From Sordaria brevicollis (taxonomy: Eukaryota; Ascomycota; Sordariomycetes; Sordariales; Sordariaceae), in the NCBI GenBank assembly GCA_033439795.1, contig JAUTDP010000011.1, positions 2,356,001 through 2,420,000 on the forward strand: 64,000 nucleotides of DNA, read 5' to 3'. Both the position numbers and the translations under genes were made by a program. Positions 9,249 to 18,882 of the stretch are shown one piece after another (positions within the stretch are counted from its first letter, which is position 1; the number at the start of each line of letters is the position of its first letter). Under the pieces are notes generated by a model that saw only the letters and a list, made by a program, of their open reading frames with translations, was not told the origin of the DNA and did not search any database.

Positions 9249-11553
9249 ATGTCGGAGGAAAATGTCCCACTCCATCGTCAGTCGGGATGTACCAAAATTG
9301 CTTGGAAGCCAGGGGGCTTCAGACACTTCCCTTACATCGGTTATCTTTCCTTGGTTGCGAGTGTGGCATGTAAGTAGAACAGTCACTCAGGACAAATATC
9401 GTCGATGTTGACAATGCATGTACTAATCCACCTCTCCAGGCACTGGTGTAGCGACTTTCCTTATCATAATGAGCGATGGACAACTTGTCAGCCACTGGTA
9501 TGGGCCCATGCACACGTCTCCCAGTGTGCTACTGGCCCTGACTTCGGCTCTGGCAAATATTATGATGCTGACGGCCTACGCTGAGGGATGGGTCTTGTTC
9601 TTTTGGATACAAGCGCTGAAGGGCAACATGCCTTTGTCCAATATCCACTACAATTGGGAAGCGGCTACGAGTGCTTGGGGATCCTTCAAGTCCTTGATGA
9701 AAAGAAGGGCTCTTTCCGTCAGTGTTGGTAAGTCTATCCTCATATGCCCCTCGAGGTACCATTTCCCTCCTTTCTATTCCTTTTCTTCCACCCTTTCCCT
9801 CTTCTCTCTCATTCAGTGGATCACTTATGTCTTGCTTAGAGGACGTGCTACTTTTACCAGACACTAACAGAAAGCTTATCAAGTCTCCCTTTTGGTGGCC
9901 GCAACTGCGACCGTACGAGGTCCTCTGATACAAAAGTCTGTGTACATTCAGACCCGCGATATATCCCTCCCGGGATCTCACTTGCCTCTTCAAGTTTGCC
10001 CAACAACAGAGATCTGGCTTTCTGGGTCACCCGATCATGCCAGGTTTAGGCGCATTTTCTCGGATGTGATGAGAGATTATCAAGCCAGGGCACCTATATA
10101 CCTTCCGGGGAGTGAGTATTGCACGAACTGCACTCTGACTGTGAAGGTAAGTACGGCGATTCCTGTTTCGCGGATACCTATAGACTATTCAGAGCAAAGG
10201 CTGATCATAACTTGCAAACTCAGGCACTGGGCTTCAACTACTCGGAGCCAGTTGTGGTCTCGAACAAGTATAAGTTCTTTGAACGGCCGCCTGCTGCAAT
10301 GGTCGAGAAGGGCGACGTTCGCGAAATCAACATCTTTGAGGTTCATACCACGGCTGTTGACAATGGCGACCACCTCAATGTCTCAGTCTCTCGCAAGACA
10401 TCAGAAGGATGCGAAGCTGAAATCGTGACAACGAGCATTCGCCTATATCCTTCGACGGTAGAGTACAACTTGTTTGTGCATCAAGGAGAGGCGATTTTCC
10501 AAGGAAACGACAGCATGACGAACAACTCTGTCATCGACCGAATGTACGTACCATGCATATATGGACTCAGCAGGATGATTGAGTGGTAGAGCTGACACTC
10601 TCCGTGCCGACATCTTTTTTAGAATCCTATCTCCCCCTAACCCAAACGAAACCGACTACAAACTCCCCTACTTTGCGGACATTGGTGATTTGCTCTGGGG
10701 TGCCAAGACACGTTTTAGCATAGCATGGGGAAACGCCACCATGGATTCTCCGGCAGGATTGCGTTGGAATTACCCAACACCAGACCCCGGCGACCCCGAG
10801 GGGACAGTCTGGTCATATATCGATTACATCGGGGCAGCATCCTTCCTGTACGAGAGAGTATCCCCCAACGAGACAGCCAGCAGATGCGGTCCGGCCTTCG
10901 ACGACCCGCTGGAGGACATTTTACGAAGCTATGGCGAACTGGCTTTGCGTCTATCCATCCACGAGGGAACGAGGACGTACCAAGATGCCATGAAGAAGAA
11001 GGATTACGAAACGGCCCGAACAGCTCTGCAAGAGGTCAACTACAAAAGCCATCAGTACCCCACGGAATATGCCGCCAACAAGGTAGTCCTTTGCCTCGCA
11101 GTAGCATGCAGCCTGATGGGCCCGGCTGCCATCCTCTTCCTCTTCAACGGCTGGCAGACTCTCGGAAGGAAGTTCTCGTTCAGTCCATTCGAGTTGGCTA
11201 ACTCGTTTCTTCTTCGATCACCACCTGTTACGCCTAGTACCGTTAGCACGCCGCACTTGCGGCCCATCAGCAGTATGAGTGATGCCAACTCCATCTTTGA
11301 ACAGAAGCAACGGCAACATCAGCTGGCTTCGCTCCTGGCTAATTGCAGCAGTAACGCTTCGGCTCAGAAACTGGTCAAGTCAATACGTCAAGGGGTGCAG
11401 CAGCCGGGAGGTAACAGCGAGAAGGGGATGAAGACAGCGGAGCCGGTTGTGCAGTATGGAGTGCTTGACGGTACGGGATTGCTTGGGTTTGCTATATCGG
11501 ATGCGAATGGCGTCGTTCATGCTCGGCCACCGAGGAAGAATGAGATGCTGTGA
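9249..11553 (+). CDS. Fungal multi-pass membrane protein, 643 aa, five exons
   Basis: Proposed exons are 9249-9369, 9440-9727, 9875-10146, 10224-10543 and 10623-11553, summing to 644 codons in frame. All donors fit GTRNGT (GTAAGT or GTACGT) and all acceptors end in AG. The start sits in gacATGtc context. The N-terminus is short and cytosolic-like, followed by hydrophobic segments near residues 28-50 (YIGYLSLVASVACTGVATFL), about 68-95 (VLLALTSALANIMMLTAYAE) and about 135-155. A long extracellular-type region follows with Cys residues and N-x-S/T sites, and a last membrane helix (VVLCLAVACSLMGPAAILFL) lies about 180 residues before the end, before a Ser-rich tail. The layout and the phrase LLALTSALANIM are what I recall from a large uncharacterised membrane-protein family in Sordariomycetes. 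No enzymatic motif is visible. Its neighbours are the decayed zone on one side and the retroelement relic on the other. Confidence 0.75.
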
Positions 11554-12132
11554 TCTGGGATTGCTTGACTGTTATGGTTGGATTGTTTTGTGAGTTCGTC
11601 GGCCATGAAGTAACTCGATAGATGTAGTTTTTCCCACGATCCTTGCTGCTGTCCTCATTATAACGATGGCCGGGGAGACGTGATCCTCTGTGAGAATGTT
11701 ACTCTTGATAGAGAATGACATAGATTGTCCCAGCTACCGTCAAGTAAACAGCGGAGGTACTCTGAGACCTTAAGACTATGTGTGAAGTATCAATGTCCAC
11801 GATGGAAAGTCTTTAGATATCCGCCGGCCATCTTTGTGGTGCTTTGATACTCAAAGAAACAGGCCTCCAAGCTTGCAGTTGACATTAATGAACTTTCTCA
11901 AGATATGATATCTCCAAGAAGAATCTTCCACTTTGTATACGAGTGCTCCATCAATTCATTTTTCCGGCAGACAGATAGGGAATACCTCGGGCACGACGAT
12001 GCTAGAGCACAACAACCCAACGGCATAGTTAGGAGAGGTCAATGTCACCAGCATGGTCTTCGAGGAGTAAAGGGTAAGTAAGGGATGATTAGCCCAACAG
12101 CAGGGTATGTGGTCAAACATCGCTGGAATGTA
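11554..12132. other. 3' flank of the membrane-protein gene
   Basis: Probably the 3' UTR and spacer between the stop at 11553 and the retroelement. No ORF of interest apart from a 64-codon minus frame (11956-12150) running into the LTR. No element beyond the target duplication at its right end. Confidence 0.4.
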
Positions 12133-12137
12133 CCATG
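12133..12137. repeat. Left target-site duplication, ccatg
   Basis: The five bases directly before the left LTR are ccatg. Those directly after the right LTR (17759-17763) are ctatg. They differ by one C/T, exactly what a RIP-type CpA to TpA change in one copy would produce. Five-base duplications are the usual size for Ty1/copia integration. Confidence 0.7.
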
Positions 12138-12326
12138 TGTCAGATTGCACAGTAAAGTGGATGTCGTAATTTTTGGGTTAAAATCGATGTGTGTATTCAG
12201 AAGAGTTCTGTGGAATCCGAGTTGGGGGTGCCCAGACTATTAGGAAGGTCTACAGCCAGAATTTGGTGGCTGGGGCGCCTTACGTAAACCTATTTCTATT
12301 GGTCGAGTTTGCCCTCTAATTTAACA
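12138..12326 (-). repeat. Left LTR (3' LTR of the element), 189 bp
   Basis: Aligns over its full length with 17570-17758. It begins TGTCAGATTG, the complement of the AATCTGACA that ends the other LTR, giving 9-bp terminal inverted repeats. Its outer (left) half is nearly unmutated. Its inner end is altered to ttaaca, where the other copy keeps ctgaca. Confidence 0.9.
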
Positions 12327-15300
12327 TACTTCCTTAGATATAATCTATTTCCTGAAATAGATAAATTTAAAGTTATTTATATAAAATTAGTTACTCTTCT
12401 TCGTTTATTTCCTTAATCTTTAGGTATTCTACCCGCTAATAACCTTCCTTATTTTGTATAGAATCTATCCTTATTAATTTCTTGAATTCTTAGTATTTTT
12501 TTACGGTTAATACTTTGGTTATGCCGTTTGCGGGTATCTTTAAAGTCTCGAAATATTGTACCTTAATTATCCCTATTTATACTTCCTACTTTAATTAGTA
12601 TTAGTAAATATCGATATAGCGGAATTTGGTTACTAATTTTAATACTTTTATATTTAGGATTTTGAGTATTTAAATATTATTATATTCGAAAATTAGGATA
12701 GGGTTAGAGAATTTTAATATAAGACCTTTAAATAGTTTTATAATATATAATACTTCTTTAGCGACGTTAAAGAGGGCTACGAACTCTACTTCGGTTATAG
12801 AGGTAATTACTATTAATTATTTAGAGGCTTTCTAGTAGATAAATCCACTATATAGTTTTACTATAAATCTTTAGGAATTCTTGCGGTCGATAGAATTATC
12901 GGTAAAGGAAGTATTAAAAATAAATTGAAATTTAATATTTCCTCTATAGTATAGGGCTAGGTTTATGGTAATAAAGAAGTAATATAATACTTTATTTGCA
13001 GCTTTATAATACTCTAATCCTAGGTTGTAATTATATTTAGTAAATCGATTAGTTATAAAGGTAATATTTAATTTAATAATAACGGCGGCGTAAAGTATAG
13101 ACCCGATTTTAATTTAATATCGATAGATAGATTGGTTAGTAGCTTTATAATCGTAGGGCATTAATTCGATATTATTTATTAGGATCTAAGTAGTATATTT
13201 ATCGTCGGCGAGCCTATAAATTTTTTAAAAATATAATTACTAGGATAATTAAATTTTATAGGCTTTATAATCGTGGATTACTTTAATACTTAAGAACTAT
13301 TATAATTCCTCTCCTCTAATTAAGTTATACCGGGACTATAGAATCTTTATATACTACCGGGCAACTTCTTCTTTAGTAGGGTAGTAATAAAAGATAATAT
13401 TATTAACGTAATAGAAGACTAAAATACCGTCGTTAATTAGAATATAAGGATTTTTAAGAATTGCGTAGAACTTTAGGGCCTTAAATATCTTTATAAATTT
13501 TCGTTATTATAATAATAGGGAACGACGAAGATTATATAATACCTTAAAGATTTTAAATACCTTCCCCTAAATATAATAACTTAGTAGTATACGTATATAG
13601 ATTTCTTCGTCTATTATTACGTTTACGAAAGTATTAATTACGTTCTATTAAATAAATTTAAGGTTAAAGCGTAAAGTTATAGCTATAAAGGTACGGAAAG
13701 ACCTTCTTATTAAGGTGGAGGTATAGGTTTCTTACCTTATAATCTTTATTTATTAGTCTCTACGTATAACTAAACGAGCTTTAACTTTATTAAAATACTT
13801 ATTCTTAAAATATTTATAGGTATATACTTATATATAATCGAGGATTTATTTACTTTTAATTTTGGGCTCGTCGCGGTTTACTTTTACCTAAATTTTCATT
13901 TATTTATAGCTTTCGAAGTGAATTCGCTCGGCTTACTTAAAGAAGTCGCTTAAGGGATATTTATCGAAGTCTTTATAATTGCGAAGTACTAGCGGTAATT
14001 AGTAACGGTAGAAGTTTTAGAATTTATTGACAATAATTAGGGATTTAATTATATTTTTAATAATTACCCTTTCTTTATATATAGAGCGCTATAATTCTAT
14101 TTTAATAATTTTCTTCTTATACGTTATAGCTATAGGTTAATAAAGACGTTTAGCGTTGAATATTACCTTTTAGGGCTCGAAACCTTTTAATAATTCCTTT
14201 TTAATGTACTTAGTACGATTTATAGCGAATACCCCTATAAGAAAGGAAATTAGTAATAGTATATTTAATAATATTAGGTAATTGTAATTAACGAAGTAAT
14301 CGATGGCTATTCGGTCCTCCTTTAGGTTTACAACTTTATTAAAGGGGTTTAAAGGCGGTATACTAATTTCTACCTCCCTAATAATTGCTTCTTCGGTTTA
14401 TACCTCCCTAATAATTATTACTTCCCCTTTTTAAATTGGGTTAAAAGAGAAAGAATTTAGAAGGTCGTAAGTATTCGTATCTTCTATATCGGTACGGCTA
14501 ATTATAAAATCGAAGGGAGATTAATTATTTAGTAGTTACTCTCTAGCGGTATATTTTTTTAATAAAGCGGTAAATTCTTCTAAAGTAAGCTTTAAGGATT
14601 CGGCTTCCTTCTTTACCTTATTAGTAAAGAGGGTACGCTTATTAAAAATAACGTCGCGGGTATTAATAATTTCGTTAGTAATAGGGTTTTAAATTCGGTA
14701 AATGGCCGTAGAGGTATAACTGATTAAATATCTAATTTACGCCTTAGGGTTTATTTTTTAAAGCCTATCTTATTTATTTTTAACGGTAATAGTTATTATA
14801 AATACTTTATAGCTATAAATTCGAAGGTAGGAAATATTAAGTTTGCGGGGGGTAACTTCGTTATTATTATTATTAATTTTCTTGGCAATAGCTATATAAA
14901 ATCTTTTATAAGGAGATTTCTAATCGTAGAGGTATTTAGAGGACCGATTATTAAAATATACTACTATAGAAACGATTTCCGGCTAGAAATCCTTAGGAAA
15001 ACGAATACCTAGACCTATAGCGCGCGCCTTATCCTTAATTACACTTCCCGAACGCTCTATACTTCCGTTTTATATTTAGGTATACGGGGTAGAGGGCTCT
15101 ATAATTATACCGCGTTATACTAGTAAGTTTAGGAGTAATTATAATTTCGTAATTTCGTTATCGTATTCTAATATTCGTATTATAATGTTAAATCGTATTT
15201 TAAAGAGAATAAAGAAATCGTTTAAATAGGTTATAATTATAATAGCGAATTAGTCGTAAAAGAAATATTCCCAAATATACCCGGTAAATTTATAAGTAAT

Positions 15301-17569
15301 AAGTATAGTATTGGTATAGCTTCGGTAACTTTCCTTATAATCGAAAAAGTCTATAACGAAATACTCTTTAACCCTATACCCTTTATTTCTAAATTTTCGC
15401 TTAATTTATTATTTAATTTTTATTTAGATATAGGTATCGTATTATTCGGTCTTAAGGTTTTCTTCGTCCTCCTCCTTCTTATTTTTAAATAAGACTTTAG
15501 TTCCTAATACGTTATAAAGGTAGGATAATACCTAGGGACTAGGGTACCCTAATTTAAAATACTAAATAAAGGGGTCTTTACAATAGTACTTACGGCTTAT
15601 ATAGGAGTTAATTATATTCTTATAGGTATAGAAATTCGCCCGAATAAATAAATAAGGAAGCTCTTTAAATAGAGTTTAGTGGTAATGGGTTTTAAAATAG
15701 TAAAAGAATAATTAGTCTATATTACGAAGGTAATTATTAAATAATTTATAGTCCTAAAAGAAACTTTATTTACGTAATAAATATAAAGAAATAAAGTTAA
15801 TTACAAAATTAGGGTAGAAAGCTATATTGTAAAAGTATAGTTTTTTAAGCCCGTTCTCTTTATTAATAATAAAATTAACTTCTCTATAACCTTGGATTAT
15901 AATACGTAAATCTCTAGCCTATAGGTTATTACTATAGGGTACGTAATAAAAATTGAGGAAATGCGTAATTTCGTTAAATACGTATAAAAAGTTACTAGAA
16001 TTAAAAAGAACGTAATTTTTAAGCGGGTAAGTATTAAAATTTCCTTCTCCCGTTTGGAATACTACTTATATTATAACGGTTCTATAAACTTAAATAGAGA
16101 TAAAAATAGGGTTTACAACGGTATTCTTACTAAAGAATTAATTATTCTAAAATTAATCGTTAATATTAGGGATAGGATTTATTAATTATTTAATTATTTC
16201 CCTTCTCTAAATTTCGACCTCCTTTTTAAATTTTAAATCGTTATTAAAATTCTTAATTACCCGAATTTATACTTTGGAGTTAAGTTTCTAACGAGGGTTT
16301 AGGGCCCTACTAAAAAAGAGATACTAATAGTATTTAATAATGTACGTACCCTCTTCGTAAACTTTATAGCGAAATAACAATAATAAACTTTTATTCTATT
16401 TGGAATTTTTAATTTATATTACGTACTTCCTTTTACGCTAATTATATTAGGGTTTATTAAATTAAACGTCCTTTACCTTAATATTAATATCTTCTAACCT
16501 ATTAAGGGTATCGCCTCCAATTCTAAAAGACACTCTGCGAATACCTTTACGGCTAGATTTAATTTATACAATTATGGGTACCTTATTATTAAGGCCTTTA
16601 ATACGGAAATCCCCGGATAAAATACGGAAATCGAAAGTATTATTAACGATTTATAAGTAATATTAACGCGAAGCGCCGGAGGCCTAACCCGGTCAAATAG
16701 GGCGTAAATATTTAATAAAGTCGTAAAATTAAGCGGTAATTAGTAAGGATTTAGAAACCGTATAAAATTAGGCTTTAATTATAATAATTTCCTAACCGTC
16801 GATCTACTTAATTATTTTTATCCTAGGCTTTATTATAAGGGGTTTACCGATATAATTGTAATAAATTTTACGGGTATCGATAAAGGTTTATTCGGGATGG
16901 TATTATAACCCCTTAGTAAAGGTAGAATATTATTGGGGGAGATTTTCGTTATTCCGGAGGTAATTAGATTTATAATCCTAATAAACGGTTTTATGCATCT
17001 ATTTAATAAATATAATATAATATTTCGAAAAGGTTTCGTATTTCTTAGACCGGTAATTAAATATATTAATATCGTAATTATATTCCTATAGCCCCGCGAT
17101 AATAAAGTCGGTAAATTTAGTGGTAGCGTTATTAATCTATTCTTTTAGGGATTTTTCGGTAAATTCTACGCCTATAGGGATATTGTTAACGCTATAAGGA
17201 GGGATTAGTATAATAAAGGTATTATTTTTAAAATTATTGAGGGCTTCCTTAGCCTTTTCGATACGGTAGCGGGCGGACGATTTAATAACGTAATTTATAA
17301 TAATTAGCTTTATAGGCTTAAAGGGAATTGGCTATACCCTTAATATATAATTAGTAAAATTTAGGACCTTAATATAGGCTATAAATTCGTTGCTCTACTC
17401 TTTAAATTTATTTATAGAATTTAGGTAGATTTATTTAGCGACGATTTCCTTATCGATTAATTGGAATATAGTTAATAACGTAGTGGGTTACGGTAATAAT
17501 GGTGATAATAGTTATAGTTAATATAATTGAAGTTTTCGTAACGCGGAGATTGCAAATTAGATTGTTAAT

Positions 17570-17758
17570 TATTAGATTGCATAGCAAAGTAGATGTTGTA
17601 ATTTTTGGGTTAAAATCGATGTGTATATTTAGAAGAGTTCTGTGGAACCCGAGTTGGGGGTGCCCAGACTATTAGGAAGGTCTGCAGCCAGAATCTGGTG
17701 GCTGGGGCGCCTTACGTAAGCCTGTTTCTACTGGTCGAGTCTGCCCTCTAATCTGACA
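17570..17758 (-). repeat. Right LTR (5' LTR of the element), 189 bp
   Basis: Same length as the left LTR. Its inner (left) end reads tattagattgcatag where the other copy has tgtcagattgcacag, all C/T or G/A differences. The outer half, including ggggcgccttacgtaagcct, is intact. For a minus-strand element this is the promoter-bearing 5' LTR. Confidence 0.9.
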
Positions 17759-17763
17759 CTATG
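17759..17763. repeat. Right target-site duplication, ctatg
   Basis: Pairs with ccatg at 12133-12137, with one C/T difference. Confidence 0.7.
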
Positions 17764-18882
17764 TAAGTCCGTGTTAGATATGAGACATAGGGGTCGTTAA
17801 AAAAAGCTTAACCGTTAAGGTTTGCCTAGTGTAGCCAATCACGGGAGGTTATTTACACGTGGAGGAAGCCAAGACCCAGGGCTCAAGCTCAGCTTCACAG
17901 ATCGCATTGCTTGTACCTCCTAATGCTGCGTTAGTTAAGTATGCCATGTCGAACACAGATTCCCGCAGCAGCACGAGAGGAGAAGCATCCTTGAACGTTA
18001 CTCTATGGTATCATCTTATCTAATAATCCAGTGCCATGATCGTCACGTAACCCCTTCTTCGACCTGGCTCGATCGGCTACACCCGTCAATTGCCATGTAT
18101 TCTTCTCATTATCCTGTCTGTTGTCCTATTGTCCATTCCCTCTTGTTATATCCCTGTTGATCGGCCGTGATGTCTCGTGCATCTCTGAGGTCTATCATTG
18201 TCCCTGTCTCTATGTGTAATTAAACAAGCATTGAGTGAGCCCTGGAGGTCCATGCTTTCATTTCCCCTTTCGCCTTGCATCGTGTACAAGCCACTGACAA
18301 CGTGAAAATCGGAGGACATGCGTGCTTCCGTAGGAAAGAAAGAGAAGCAAAATGCAAACGAGCAAAAAACAGAAGAAAGCGAGATGTGAAAACGTATGAG
18401 CTGGCACCTAAGCTAGATCAAGTACTTGTGTCCGACTCTTTGATGTGCCGCCCTTACACACAGCAGCCACAACGCCAACCTCTCCATCTTATGTGATGGC
18501 CTTGTTAACTCTGAAGGGGCAAGAGAGAAAGCAGAGTGAGTGTGCATGCAGTATATGTGTAAAAGTACAAAAAACAATGGCTGGTTGTTGTGCCCGGTTA
18601 AATTGGCTGCCCTAGAAAGCAGGAAAGATCCATGAAAGACGTTATTAGACCAACCCAAACAGAACAGCGCTATCGTATGCCGTAGTTAAAGCAATAATGA
18701 CCTCCCAAGATGAAGGGTATGTGTGAAAAAGCAATAATTTCCCACCAAAGGTCAAGCCCCCAAGCTCCCAAGCGCCCAGTGACCAAAAGCAAGGCAAGAG
18801 GGAGTACTGTGTAAACGTCCCACGGACTCAAAACCATGTATCAACGTCCCTGCCCTGTTTCAAGATCCAACCATCTACCTTT
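17764..18882. other. Spacer and probable 3' UTR of the F-box-like gene
   Basis: Normal base composition resumes abruptly after the right LTR. No supported gene. Two short frames (18275-18496 plus, 18413-18658 minus) lack any motif. The last few hundred bases are probably the 3' UTR of the minus-strand gene that ends at 18883. Confidence 0.4.

Larger units (their letters stand above)
12138..17758 (-). mobile_element. RIP-destroyed Ty1/copia-type LTR retrotransposon
   Basis: The element is 5,621 bp, bounded by two 189-bp LTRs and a near-perfect 5-bp target duplication. Orientation is minus, from three observations. Reverse-strand translation near 13390-13425 gives YYVNNIIF, a damaged form of the reverse transcriptase YVDD box (both Asp to Asn by G-to-A). 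Near 12780-12811 it gives ITSITEVEFV, matching the copia RNase H motif T-E-A-E-[FY]. The minus strand has an AAGGAAG purine tract immediately before the left LTR, as expected for the polypurine tract at a 3' LTR. The RT/RNase H order near the 3' end, leaving room for an integrase upstream, fits copia rather than gypsy. The interior is overwhelmingly A/T with abundant TpA and few CpA, and no frame exceeds 60 codons. It is dead, and such DNA is normally methylated heterochromatin in Neurospora. Confidence 0.88.

Noticed and set aside
12138..17758. Centromeric or mitochondrial-origin AT-rich DNA
   Set aside because: It is precisely bounded by LTRs and a target duplication and contains fossil RT and RNase H motifs.
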